Shown here piece by piece: positions 25,915 through 33,573 of a stretch of 64,000 nucleotides of DNA (position 1 is its first letter; every line of letters begins with the position of its first letter). The notes beneath the pieces are model-generated. The model was not told the DNA's origin, ran no database searches, and saw nothing but the letters and a program-made list of their open reading frames with translations. This DNA is from a virus, in IMG/VR virus record IMGVR_UViG_3300034061_005227, positions 1 through 64,000 of that record. The stretch is one strand, 5' to 3'. A program made the translations under genes and the position numbers.

Positions 25915-26301
25915 ATGGGAAATTGTGCTGGTATCTTATTAAAATATAAAAATCAATGTTTATTATGTAAACGAAGTCAGAAGAGTAGTTTACCTGGTGT
26001 ATGGTCTGTACCTGGTGGTCATTTGGAGAAAGGTGAGAGTGTTGAAAATGGTGCTATTAGAGAGTTTAGTGAGGAGACAGGATTGGTGATATTGGGTGAT
26101 TTGAAATATTTGGCAACATTGACTGGTGGGGGTAGAATGAAGTATTATTTGTTTATGTATGAGATTTCAAGAAAGGTCGAGATTGATTTGGATGAGGCTA
26201 TGGATGGTCACGAACACGATGAATGTGGGTGGTTTAATAAAAAAAACTTGCCTGATAATGTTGAAAAACAACTTTTTTTTATAATTAATAAAATTTTTTG
26301 A
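25915..26301 (+). CDS. Nudix hydrolase
   Basis: A 128-residue protein with a complete Nudix box GGHLEKGE...REFSEETGL (Gx5Ex7REUxEExGU). The fold around it (VPGG before, a GWF strand near the end) fits the MutT group. Likely hydrolyses a nucleoside diphosphate derivative: nucleotide sanitation, NAD-related metabolites or RNA caps. The substrate cannot be read from the sequence. Confidence 0.92.
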   Translation: MGNCAGILLKYKNQCLLCKRSQKSSLPGVWSVPGGHLEKGESVENGAIREFSEETGLVILGDLKYLATLTGGGRMKYYLFMYEISRKVEIDLDEAMDGHEHDECGWFNKKNLPDNVEKQLFFIINKIF

Positions 26302-26373
26302 TACTTTTTGTAAATATTGATATATTTATATTCACAACCCAACTTCCCTTTCTTATGTTGGTCGATATATCTT

Positions 26374-26412
26374 AACCCCGATAAATGTAGAAATTTGTTG
26401 GGGTTTTTTTAT
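26374..26412 (+). terminator. probable terminator
   Basis: AACCCC/GGGGTT with a 20-nt loop and seven T, 70-110 nt after the Nudix gene. Confidence 0.6.
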
Positions 26413-26422
26413 TTATATGAGA

Positions 26423-26430
26423 TATTTATT
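26423..26430 (+). promoter_or_regulatory. late-type element TATTTATT
   Basis: Lies 28 nt before the first of three consecutive tagged genes. Confidence 0.45.
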
Positions 26431-26458
26431 TTTATAAAATAAAATTGAAAAAAAAACG

Positions 26459-26923
26459 ATGAAAAAGATAGTAAGATTAACAGAAAGTGATTTAACTAAT
26501 TTGGTTAAAAGGATAATTAAAGAACAAGATGAAAACGAAGAATATCTTGAAAAATTCAAGATATTAATTGACAATGAACAATTTGAAACGGCATTACAAT
26601 TAGGTGAAACATTAGATTTGGAAGACAAAGTTTTGGACTTAATTTTAGATAAAATAGTTAAAGAAGGTGACTTCAAGTGGTGGGTAAAAAAAGTACATTC
26701 TGTAATGAAAGAAAAAAAATATAGGCGGATTGATTCAGCCATTGATGATATAACGTATGAATTTATTGAAAAAGATTATTATGCAAATATATTATATAAC
26801 ATAATTAACAATATGACAGACCAAAATAAAACAGATGAATTTTATTTTAAAATGATTAAACTGATATATTCTGAAATAGAAAAACAAATAAAAAAAGATG
26901 AAAAAGATAGTAAGATTAACTGA
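26459..26923 (+). CDS. tagged hypothetical protein (RLTESDL tag)
   Basis: A 154-residue protein. Tag MKKIVRLTESDLTNLVKRII, then K-E-Q, giving an I-K-E site at residues 20-22. The body is helical, acidic then basic, with no recognised domain. First of three adjacent genes with near-identical 5' ends; it overlaps the next start by 26 nt. Confidence 0.75.
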   Translation: MKKIVRLTESDLTNLVKRIIKEQDENEEYLEKFKILIDNEQFETALQLGETLDLEDKVLDLILDKIVKEGDFKWWVKKVHSVMKEKKYRRIDSAIDDITYEFIEKDYYANILYNIINNMTDQNKTDEFYFKMIKLIYSEIEKQIKKDEKDSKIN

Positions 26924-27296
26924 AAGTGATTTAGTTAGATTGGTTAAAAGAGTTATTAATGAAAAAAGAAATATGAATGAATACGAGTATTTTTATTATA
27001 TTCCAGATTGGTATGGTCCGAATACAATGTTTAATGAAAATGATGAAAAAGTAAAATTGTCAGATTATCCTGAAATTGAAGATGCCTTTAAATTCTTTAA
27101 TAATGAAAATGTTGATATAATAAAACTTAATGAAGACGATAGGGACATGACATTAATTAGAAAAGTACATACGTTCATAGATGACAGCAATAATATTTCT
27201 TGGCCATTCTTCAACGAAAATAGAATCCAAAAAATGTGGATGGAAAAATATTTGAAAAACGGATTAATATTAATAAAATTGAAAAAAAAACGATGA
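26898..27296 (+). CDS. tagged hypothetical protein (RLTESDL tag)
   Basis: A 132-residue protein with the same tag (I-N-E at residues 20-22) fused to an unrelated, aromatic, acidic body (YFYYIPDWYGPNTMF...). The first 80 nt are almost identical to those of the third gene, while the downstream sequences do not align by eye. Overlaps the next start by 4 nt (ATGA). Confidence 0.75.
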   Translation: MKKIVRLTESDLVRLVKRVINEKRNMNEYEYFYYIPDWYGPNTMFNENDEKVKLSDYPEIEDAFKFFNNENVDIIKLNEDDRDMTLIRKVHTFIDDSNNISWPFFNENRIQKMWMEKYLKNGLILIKLKKKR

Positions 27297-27742
27297 AAAA
27301 GATAGTAAGATTAACTGAAAGTGATTTAGTTAGATTGATTAAAAGAGTAATTAACGAACAATCAATAAGTGGAAAAACTTTAGAAGATTTTAAAAAATGG
27401 GCAATGAATAAACAAAATGAATGTCCAGAACCAACGGACCCTTGGGATAGATATTGCCCCCAAGGAACTTGGAAATATGATACTAGAAATGGGAACATTA
27501 GGTTTTTTTCTGATAAGAATGAAGTTGTTATGGAAACAACTATAATGCCTAATGATGACAAATACAACGGACCTGTGGTTGAGTTACAATATTTAGCAAA
27601 TTGGGTATCTAAAAAAAATGTTCCATATTATAATGGTGTTTGGAAATGGGGAGGGGTAAAAGGAGCATGGAGTGCAGGTAATCTACAAAGTGTTAATTTG
27701 TATGATAACGATAAAAATTTTTTAGGTACTATGACTTTTTAA
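27293..27742 (+). CDS. tagged hypothetical protein (RLTESDL tag)
   Basis: A 149-residue protein from ATG 27293; an in-frame ATG at 27236 would place the tag internally and is rejected. After the tag and I-N-E site comes a tryptophan-rich beta body with CPEPTDPWDRYCPQGTW and a WKWGGVKGAWSAG turn. No family recognised. Last of the tagged triplet, followed by a terminator. Confidence 0.75.
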   Translation: MKKIVRLTESDLVRLIKRVINEQSISGKTLEDFKKWAMNKQNECPEPTDPWDRYCPQGTWKYDTRNGNIRFFSDKNEVVMETTIMPNDDKYNGPVVELQYLANWVSKKNVPYYNGVWKWGGVKGAWSAGNLQSVNLYDNDKNFLGTMTF

Positions 27743-27756
27743 GTTTAAGAAAAAAT

Positions 27757-27790
27757 CCCCATCTCAAAAAAAGGTGGGGTTTCTTTTTTT
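27757..27790 (+). terminator. rho-independent terminator
   Basis: CCCCATCT/AGGTGGGG stem with one G-T wobble, followed by a T-rich run, closing the tagged triplet. Confidence 0.8.
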
Positions 27791-27819
27791 TATGAAGATT
27801 ATTTCTTATATTTTCCATT

Positions 27820-28638
27820 ATGAATATACTGAGCCTTTTCGATGGAATGTCCTGTGGTCAAATAGCATTAAACAAAGTTGGAATAAAATATGACAACTAT
27901 TATGCTTCAGAGATTGACCAGCACGCAATTAAAGTAACCCAACACAACTATCCAAATACAATTCAACTTGGTGACATTACCAAAATCAAAGGTAGTGATT
28001 TACCTAGTATTGATTTATTATTTGGTGGTAGTCCTTGTCAAAGTTTTTCATCTGCTGGTAATAGAACAGGATTTGATGGAAAGAGTGGATTATTTTGGGA
28101 ATATGTAAGAATATTGAATGAAGTTAAACCCAAATATTTTCTATTAGAAAATGTTAAGATGAAAAAGGAATGGGAAGACATCATAACAAAAGAGATGGGA
28201 GTTGAACCAATTTCAATTAATAGTAATTTGGTATCAGCTCAAAACAGAGAAAGATTATATTGGACAAATATTCCTAATGTAACTCAACCAGAAAATAGAA
28301 ATATCAAATTGAATGATGTGTTGGGTAATTCAGAGTTCAGAGAAATACCAAAATGTTTTTATAATAAGTGGGGAAACAAACCTAGAATTGAGAAGGGAGT
28401 GAATTGGGTATGTAATGACAAATCAAATTGTTTAACCACCAAAAATTGTCATACCAATCAGTATTTGTTCAATGAGGATAAAAGTTTATGTAGATTATTG
28501 ACCGCTGATGAGTTTGAGAGATTGCAAACAATACCTGAAGGATATACCTCTGTGGTTAATAATACTGAAAGGTATAAGATGATTGGTAATGGTTGGACTG
28601 TGGATGTAATTTCTCATATATTTTCTTCATTGAAATAA
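27820..28638 (+). CDS. dcm: DNA cytosine-C5 methyltransferase
   Basis: A 272-residue C5 methyltransferase with all main motifs: I (ILSLFDGMSCGQIAL), IV (FGGSPCQSFS), VI (LLENVKM), VIII (QNRERLYW) and X (MIGNGWTVDVI). The FDGMSCGQ start resembles the Dnmt3-like branch frequent in phages. The target-recognition region is short. No partner nuclease. Distinct from the shorter C5 gene at 18003. Confidence 0.93.
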   Translation: MNILSLFDGMSCGQIALNKVGIKYDNYYASEIDQHAIKVTQHNYPNTIQLGDITKIKGSDLPSIDLLFGGSPCQSFSSAGNRTGFDGKSGLFWEYVRILNEVKPKYFLLENVKMKKEWEDIITKEMGVEPISINSNLVSAQNRERLYWTNIPNVTQPENRNIKLNDVLGNSEFREIPKCFYNKWGNKPRIEKGVNWVCNDKSNCLTTKNCHTNQYLFNEDKSLCRLLTADEFERLQTIPEGYTSVVNNTERYKMIGNGWTVDVISHIFSSLK

Positions 28639-28661
28639 TTTTTTATTCCAATTTCTTTTCT

Positions 28662-28690
28662 TATCTTCGTTTCAACAAAAAAACAAGGAG
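28662..28690 (+). promoter_or_regulatory. -7-like box and AAGGAG leader
   Basis: TATCTTCG (28662-28669) is one mismatch from TAnnTTTG, with TTTT 19 nt upstream. AAGGAG (28685-28690) lies only 2 nt before the ATG, one of the few SD-like sequences in the window. Confidence 0.4.
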
Positions 28691-28692
28691 AT

Positions 28693-28938
28693 ATGAACAA
28701 CACAATCAATCAAACATTGGGACAAATTTTAAAAGGGAAAAACAATGGTATCTTTGTTAATCCAAATGGTGAGTATATTAATGTAACAAGATATTATTAT
28801 AAGAACACTTTGAAGTTCAATGTAATATTCTCCAAAAATATATATGACATTGCTACAAGACCCGCTATCAATACAACCAGTGAAAAAAAGGTATTAAAAT
28901 TGTTGAGCACAGAAAATTACGAACTAGTAAATCAATAA
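28693..28938 (+). CDS. small hypothetical protein
   Basis: An 81-residue beta-rich protein (GIFVNPNGEYINVTRYYYKNTLKFNVIF). First gene of a compact six-gene run to 30.26 kb that includes smpB. No family recognised. Confidence 0.6.
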   Translation: MNNTINQTLGQILKGKNNGIFVNPNGEYINVTRYYYKNTLKFNVIFSKNIYDIATRPAINTTSEKKVLKLLSTENYELVNQ

Positions 28939-28942
28939 AAAT

Positions 28943-29173
28943 ATGAAAGCACACGAAGCTGAAAATTGGACATATCTTCACGCCAAAATGAGAGATGAAG
29001 AATTTCATTATTGTTTCAAACATTTCTCTAGTTTTGAAGAAATAGAGGATGAAGAGTTCCACAAGTTGAGAAATCAATATTTGGAAACCGCTGAACTATT
29101 GGAAAAGTATATTAAAAACAAATACTACGAAGCCAATTGGGAAGTAGAATATGATGATGAAGATGAAGATTGA
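28943..29173 (+). CDS. small acidic hypothetical protein
   Basis: A 76-residue helical, highly acidic protein ending in an EYDDEDED tail. Its last 23 nt overlap the start of smpB. No family recognised. Confidence 0.6.
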   Translation: MKAHEAENWTYLHAKMRDEEFHYCFKHFSSFEEIEDEEFHKLRNQYLETAELLEKYIKNKYYEANWEVEYDDEDED

Positions 29174-29579
29174 AAACAAGAAAACCAGATTTGAATATAA
29201 CTTCCTTGAAACTTACGAGGCCGGCATTGTATTGACAGGAATGGAAGTTAAAGGTATTCGTCAGGGAAATGTTAATTTAACCGACACTTATTGTTTTTTT
29301 AAGGATAATGATTTGTGGGTTAAAAATATTTTTATATCTTTGGGTAATGATGATAGCAAAAGGGAACGAAAACTCTTGTTAAAGAAAGTAGAACTCAAAA
29401 GGTTAAAGTCAAAGTTAATTAATGGTTTAACAATAGTCCCAACCAAAATCTATATTAATGATAGAGGTTTTGTCAAAGTTGAAATTGTGTTAGCACAAGG
29501 AAAAAAACTTTACGATAAGCGTGAATCTATTAAGAATAGAGATATTGAAAGGGAACTTCAATCAAAATCAAAATGGTAA
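29151..29579 (+). CDS. smpB: SmpB, SsrA/tmRNA-binding protein
   Basis: A 142-residue protein aligning to SmpB along its whole length: NKKTRFEYNFLETYEAGIVL, TGMEVKGIRQGNVNLTD, ERKLLLKK, then VKVEIVLAQGKKLYDKRE. SmpB delivers tmRNA to stalled ribosomes for trans-translation. The C-terminal tail that enters the decoding site is present but short and ends KSKW. Any of several in-frame ATGs (29151-29165) could be the start. No tmRNA gene was seen nearby, so it would act with host tmRNA or interfere with it. Confidence 0.93.
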   Translation: MMMKMKIENKKTRFEYNFLETYEAGIVLTGMEVKGIRQGNVNLTDTYCFFKDNDLWVKNIFISLGNDDSKRERKLLLKKVELKRLKSKLINGLTIVPTKIYINDRGFVKVEIVLAQGKKLYDKRESIKNRDIERELQSKSKW

Positions 29580-29836
29580 AAAAGGTATTTAACAAAACGA
29601 CATTCACACAAAAATACGGAGATAGATGTAATAGAGGATTGAGTTGGTGTTGCAGAAAAAACCACTTCAACATTGAAATCATTCGTTCAGGTTTATCTTG
29701 GTATATCTTAGCTCACCGAACAAAGGATGACGCATATTGGAACTCATTGTGGATAAAGAAAAGATGGGATGAGTTGGATGATGCGATGGATTTTGTTAGT
29801 AAGTTTGATTATGAAAAATTAAAAGCACAATTATGA
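29573..29836 (+). CDS. small hypothetical protein
   Basis: An 87-residue basic, tryptophan-rich protein (GLSWCCRKNHFNIEIIRSG). Overlaps smpB by 7 nt and the next gene by 4 nt, so probably translated with smpB. Function unknown. Confidence 0.6.
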   Translation: MVKKVFNKTTFTQKYGDRCNRGLSWCCRKNHFNIEIIRSGLSWYILAHRTKDDAYWNSLWIKKRWDELDDAMDFVSKFDYEKLKAQL

Positions 29837-30108
29837 ATACAATAAATTATAATGTAAGAATTGAAAACGAAAAGTTTGGTGTATTATTGAACGAGAACTT
29901 TGTTGATGGAATACAATTCAAGTTATTCTTGAAAATGATTAATGGTGCATTAGAACTGAAAACTAATTTGACATTCTTCAACGGAGTTGACTTTATGATT
30001 CACATTCCCTATACTAAACTTGTTGATTCAATTGTAACAACAAAACTTGATACTTATGGAATGAGTGAGATTGTTAAATCAAAGATTGAAGCTCTCGTCA
30101 CAAAATAA
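29833..30108 (+). CDS. small hypothetical protein
   Basis: A 91-residue mixed alpha/beta protein coupled by ATGA to the upstream gene. No motif recognised. Confidence 0.6.
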   Translation: MNTINYNVRIENEKFGVLLNENFVDGIQFKLFLKMINGALELKTNLTFFNGVDFMIHIPYTKLVDSIVTTKLDTYGMSEIVKSKIEALVTK

Positions 30109-30129
30109 AATGTTTAAACCAAATCAAAA

Positions 30130-30258
30130 ATGAGATTATTGTTATTCGGACTATGTTTGACTTTTATGGTTGCTTGTTGTCCTGCGAAAAAAACTTGTTG
30201 TCAAAAAACTGAGAAAACTTGTCACAAAGTAGAAACAGATAGTTGTAGCCACAAGTAG
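30130..30258 (+). CDS. tiny cysteine-rich lipoprotein
   Basis: A 42-residue protein: hydrophobic signal (MRLLLFGLCLTFMVAC) with a lipobox-like cysteine at residue 16, then a cysteine- and lysine-rich tail (eight further Cys or His). Such short lipoproteins occur in lysis cassettes (as in Rz1) and in host envelopes; neither role is proven here. Confidence 0.55.
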   Translation: MRLLLFGLCLTFMVACCPAKKTCCQKTEKTCHKVETDSCSHK

Positions 30259-30304
30259 TTTCCTTGTTTAGAAAAATAAGGTGGTGGAGTCCTTAATCGG
30301 TCCT

Positions 30305-30332
30305 AAAGGAGATAGAGATATCTCCTTTTTTA
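30305..30332 (+). terminator. rho-independent terminator
   Basis: A 10-bp perfect stem AAAGGAGATA/TATCTCCTTT with a GAGA loop and T run. Confidence 0.9.
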
Positions 30333-30343
30333 TTTTAGTGGTA

Positions 30344-30351
30344 TATTTATA
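30344..30351 (+). promoter_or_regulatory. late-type element TATTTATA
   Basis: Immediately after the terminator, ending 15 nt before the ATG at 30367. Overlaps a TATAAATA on the same strand. Confidence 0.5.
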
Positions 30352-30366
30352 AATAAAAAAAAAATA

Positions 30367-30810
30367 ATGGAAGACAAAATAAAAAAAACAGTATTCGAAG
30401 AGGCTAAGAAAAGAGGTTTAATGGTTGAGCAAGAAGAAAAAACTAACACTGATTTTGTGGAAATGATATCAATTTTGATGCACTCACAAACACAAGCACA
30501 CACCTATCATCTACAAACAGAATCATATGCTGAACACAAAGCATTACAAAAATATTACGAAGGAATTGATGGTTTAGTTGATACAATTGTTGAAGCTTAC
30601 CAAGGAAAATATGGGATTATAAAAGGATATAAAAACTTCCCGTTCAATGAATACAAAGGTAATGAAAATACAATAGGTTATTTCGAGAAACTTTGTGATA
30701 AAGTAACTCAGTTAAGAGATTGTTGTAAAGATAGTTGGTTACAGAATGAAATTGATAATGTTTGCACTTTGATTAATTCTACGCTTTACAAGTTAAAGTT
30801 CCTAAAATAA
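30367..30810 (+). CDS. ferritin-like / Dps-like four-helix protein
   Basis: A 147-residue helical protein with HSQTQAHTYHLQTESYAEHKAL and YEGIDGLVDTIVEAYQGKYG, the spacing of a Dps/ferritin-like bundle with His and Glu positions for metal. I believe it belongs to the phage family annotated DUF5856. Role uncertain: DNA protection, iron binding or a structural part. Preceded by a terminator and late-type element, so a separate, probably late, unit. The first residues are mildly tag-like. Confidence 0.6.
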   Translation: MEDKIKKTVFEEAKKRGLMVEQEEKTNTDFVEMISILMHSQTQAHTYHLQTESYAEHKALQKYYEGIDGLVDTIVEAYQGKYGIIKGYKNFPFNEYKGNENTIGYFEKLCDKVTQLRDCCKDSWLQNEIDNVCTLINSTLYKLKFLK

Positions 30811-30811
30811 A

Positions 30812-30842
30812 TTTCCAATTTAACTAATTCTTTTTATATTTG
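30812..30842 (+). promoter_or_regulatory. Bacteroidota-type promoter (one mismatch)
   Basis: TTTC (30812-30815), 19 nt, TATATTTG (30835-30842), placed 23 nt before the ATG at 30866. This argues against the GTG at 30842 as start. Confidence 0.55.
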
Positions 30843-30865
30843 TGAAAGAACCAAACTTACACGAT

Positions 30866-31396
30866 ATGAAAAGAATTATTTATTTTATTCCCCTCCTTTT
30901 ATTTATTCCATATCTAAAACCTAAAAAAGTTGTTGAAAAGAAGTTAACACCAACTGAACAATACATTGATAGGTTCAAAAAGGTTGCAGTTTACGAACAC
31001 AAGAAGTTTGGTATTCCCGCATCTGTTACTCTGGCTCAGGGTATATTGGAATCGAGGAGTGGTCAATCTGACCTAACCAAGAAAACCAACAATCATTTTG
31101 GTATTAAGTGTTTTAGTGGATGTAATTATAAAAACTCCAAAAGGTTTGCTGATGATAAACCAACTGACAGGTTTAAGGTTTATGAAAGTAATTGGTATAG
31201 TTTCCGTGACCATTCTCAGTTCCTGATGGGAAAGAGATATAAGAGATGTAGAGAGTGTGGGGATGATTGGAAATGTTGGGTTAGAAATCTTAAAAGGTGT
31301 GGATATGCAACATCGAATACATATACAAATACATTGACATCGATTATTAAAAAGTACAAGTTATATCAGTATGATAAAAAAAACCCTCAGGTGTGA
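30866..31396 (+). CDS. glucosaminidase-type peptidoglycan hydrolase (GH73)
   Basis: A 176-residue protein. An N-terminal hydrophobic signal or anchor (IIYFIPLLLFIPYL) is followed by a GH73/FlgJ-type N-acetylglucosaminidase domain: GIPASVTLAQGILESRSGQS with the catalytic Glu in ILES, NNHFGIKC, and FRVYxSxxxSFxDHSxFL-like blocks near the middle. Cleaves peptidoglycan glycan strands. The host-type promoter suggests it may not be the late endolysin. Could remodel the wall early or act as a signal-anchored lysin. Confidence 0.87.
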   Translation: MKRIIYFIPLLLFIPYLKPKKVVEKKLTPTEQYIDRFKKVAVYEHKKFGIPASVTLAQGILESRSGQSDLTKKTNNHFGIKCFSGCNYKNSKRFADDKPTDRFKVYESNWYSFRDHSQFLMGKRYKRCRECGDDWKCWVRNLKRCGYATSNTYTNTLTSIIKKYKLYQYDKKNPQV

Positions 31397-31402
31397 GGGT
31401 TT
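31381..31402. terminator. bidirectional terminator
   Basis: AAACCCTC/GAGGGTTT 8-bp stem overlapping the glucosaminidase stop codon, between convergent genes. Confidence 0.85.
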
Positions 31403-31409
31403 TGTATTT

Positions 31410-32102
31410 TTAGAACTCAGTTCTTAATAAAGTGGCGACTAGTTGCATTTCATAGTCATAAACATTTATTGAAAGATAAATCATATTATCATTAAGATTT
31501 ATTTCAAATGAACCTGAAGAACCTGAATCAATTTCCCACCCTGGTAGTAAATTATGTAACATATCATAAAGAAAATCTTCAACTTTACCAAATCTATCTA
31601 ATGGAGCTCTTCCACTTCCACCACCACTAAAATCAATGTTGTTTTCAATATAACCACTATCACCACCACCATTGAAATATACATGACCAATTGAGTATCC
31701 ATTCTTTTTCATATATTCAATCAGACCTCTAAAATGAACATCACTTGGTATTTCATCACTACTACCATCCTCAGTTGAAGAACGGACATTTTCATAAACT
31801 TGTATTGTTAAATCTTTTTCAACACAATCAATTAAAAACTTAATTTCACCATAACCATCACAATCATCCATAGAATCTAAAGCTTCTTGACTTAATTCAT
31901 TTGCGATTCCTTTTAATAATGTTGAAATCTTTGGGTAACTATCTAAATCTGAACCACCTTCTTCATCATTAAAAGTTTTTACATCAAAATATAATTCACA
32001 TCCTTCGATTGAACCCCATGCTGAAACTTTCTTTTTACCATATCCTCTTGCATACATTGAGAATACTTCTAAAACCTTTTTTTGTTCTTTTGTTAATTCC
32101 AT
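31410..32102 (-). CDS. phage protein (GGGDSGYIE motif)
   Basis: A 230-residue acidic protein. Around residues 140-200 it has YFNGGGDSGYIEN and a GWEIDSGSSGSFEIN block, a combination I recall in DUF6878-like phage proteins. No catalytic residues identified. Follows the DUF6915-like gene with 1 nt spacing, so co-transcribed from the 32.46 kb region. Confidence 0.65.
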   Translation of the reverse strand: MELTKEQKKVLEVFSMYARGYGKKKVSAWGSIEGCELYFDVKTFNDEEGGSDLDSYPKISTLLKGIANELSQEALDSMDDCDGYGEIKFLIDCVEKDLTIQVYENVRSSTEDGSSDEIPSDVHFRGLIEYMKKNGYSIGHVYFNGGGDSGYIENNIDFSGGGSGRAPLDRFGKVEDFLYDMLHNLLPGWEIDSGSSGSFEINLNDNMIYLSINVYDYEMQLVATLLRTEF

Positions 32103-32103
32103 T

Positions 32104-32454
32104 TTAATCGTCTATTTCTATATCTAGTACTCTTAGTATCCAGATTGGTTTATCTTTTTCAGTTAATGCTTTTAGGAACTCTCTTGCACTTGGTATATAA
32201 TTATAACAATCTTCTTTCACATGCTGTTCTCCAACATATCTTGTATAAACAATCTTGTTATCGGAGTTTATAAATGTGGGGCCGAATATCTTTTCACATT
32301 CAAATATTCCTTCACTATGATGTCTAAAAACTCTGTGGTCTGAGTGTCCAACCCATGCTTTGGTTTCATCGAACCAATTATGGATATGGATATAATCTTC
32401 CCATTTCCCACCGAATTTCTTTACCGAAGATTTTGCATGTAATACTGGGTGCAT
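32104..32454 (-). CDS. DUF6915-like protein
   Basis: A 116-residue protein: MHPVLHAKSSVKKFGG, WEDYIHIHNWFDETKAW, HRVFRHHSEGIFECE, FGPTF and VGEQHVKED. The many histidines suggest a metal-dependent small domain. It matches the DUF6915 pattern as I remember it; function unknown. Confidence 0.75.
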   Translation of the reverse strand: MHPVLHAKSSVKKFGGKWEDYIHIHNWFDETKAWVGHSDHRVFRHHSEGIFECEKIFGPTFINSDNKIVYTRYVGEQHVKEDCYNYIPSAREFLKALTEKDKPIWILRVLDIEIDD

Positions 32455-32464
32455 ATTGTTCTTA

Positions 32465-32478
32465 TATAAATATTTATA
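32465..32478. promoter_or_regulatory. overlapping late-type elements for divergent genes
   Basis: On minus, TATTTATA (32472-32465) ends 10 nt before the 32454 start. On plus, TATTTATA (32471-32478) ends 17 nt before the ATG at 32496. The two overlap in the 41-nt divergent gap. Confidence 0.5.
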
Positions 32479-32495
32479 ATGATATTAAATTAATT

Positions 32496-33521
32496 ATGAA
32501 CCCTAAAGTAGAGAAAGTATTAAATAAAATCAACAACGAGGGAATTGAGTCAGTTTTACCATTCTTCAACGATAACTTTGAAAAACTATTGGATTATTTG
32601 AAGTGGGGTGGTGCTATTGAAGAATTTAAATTGGGTGATACTGATTTGACAAATGATTATTATTTGTATCTGATTAATAATGGTTATGAAAAGAAAGCAA
32701 TGGACGAAATCATTAGAGGTATGGGTAGTTTAAGTTACGATGGTAAAGATTATTATTATGAATTGAGATATTTGGATGATATGGGTGAATGGTTCAGTAC
32801 TAGAGGTCGAGATTTCTCACCTCGTGATATAGCTGAAGGTGTATTCAAGGAAGATTATTGGGAACCATTTTATTTTTATAAAGGTGATATCAATCTTATG
32901 ACCGAAGTTTATGATGACTTGACAGAAGAAAATAAGAAATATGTTAGAGATTATATTGTTGATAGATATGCTAATGTTCCATTTATAATTCCAAGTAGAA
33001 GAGTAAATGATATGATTGAAAGAATTGGAACTGAAAGTGAGAGTAGTGATTACGAGGGTGATTACGAAATAACCATCACTCAAGACAATGTTTTGGATTT
33101 GTTCAGTGATGATGATATAATGAATTATCTATTCCAATATGATTTAAGTGAAACAGGTGATTATTTAACTAATATTTACACTAATAGTTATAACGATGCT
33201 TATAGAGATGAATATTATGATAAAGTTTGGAATGAATTGAGAGGTGAGTTCATTGATATTGATGCTGAACCAATTGAGTTCAAGTTTAGAGATAGTTATT
33301 ATACAAAACTCAAAGTAACTGATGTTTTACCAAGATTAATCAAACAATATGTAAATAATGCTCGATGTTATGATATAGATGGTTTGGGTGATTATTCGTA
33401 TTTGATTAGAGAAGGTATTGGTTGTAATGCCTTTGAACCATTATCATTTAGAATCTCAGATTATCCTAGTTCGACTAGGGTAAGTGAAAATATAAATGAA
33501 ATATTAAAAAAGTATTTGTAG
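32496..33521 (+). CDS. hypothetical acidic protein
   Basis: A 341-residue protein from ATG 32496; an in-frame ATG at 32355 lies inside the minus gene and is rejected. Tyrosine- and aspartate-rich with no known domain. It starts MNPKVEKVLNKINNEGIESV and ends NINEILKKYL, both reminiscent of the amphipathic tag helices. Late-type element upstream; it may belong to the cargo set. Confidence 0.6.
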   Translation: MNPKVEKVLNKINNEGIESVLPFFNDNFEKLLDYLKWGGAIEEFKLGDTDLTNDYYLYLINNGYEKKAMDEIIRGMGSLSYDGKDYYYELRYLDDMGEWFSTRGRDFSPRDIAEGVFKEDYWEPFYFYKGDINLMTEVYDDLTEENKKYVRDYIVDRYANVPFIIPSRRVNDMIERIGTESESSDYEGDYEITITQDNVLDLFSDDDIMNYLFQYDLSETGDYLTNIYTNSYNDAYRDEYYDKVWNELRGEFIDIDAEPIEFKFRDSYYTKLKVTDVLPRLIKQYVNNARCYDIDGLGDYSYLIREGIGCNAFEPLSFRISDYPSSTRVSENINEILKKYL

Positions 33522-33541
33522 TTGTCTATACAACTTTTTTA
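33520..33541 (+). terminator. rho-independent terminator
   Basis: AGTTGT/ACAACT stem with a 4-nt loop and a T run, overlapping the stop of the 32496 gene. Confidence 0.75.
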
Positions 33542-33573
33542 TCCTATATTGTGACTAACTAATTTTAATTTAT

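Noticed and set aside
28600-30400. A tmRNA gene near smpB
   Set aside because: I looked for the 5' tRNA-like start, the TTCGA T-loop and a CCA end in the gaps around smpB and saw none. The GGTGGTGGAGTCC stretch near 30280 has no matching 3' half.
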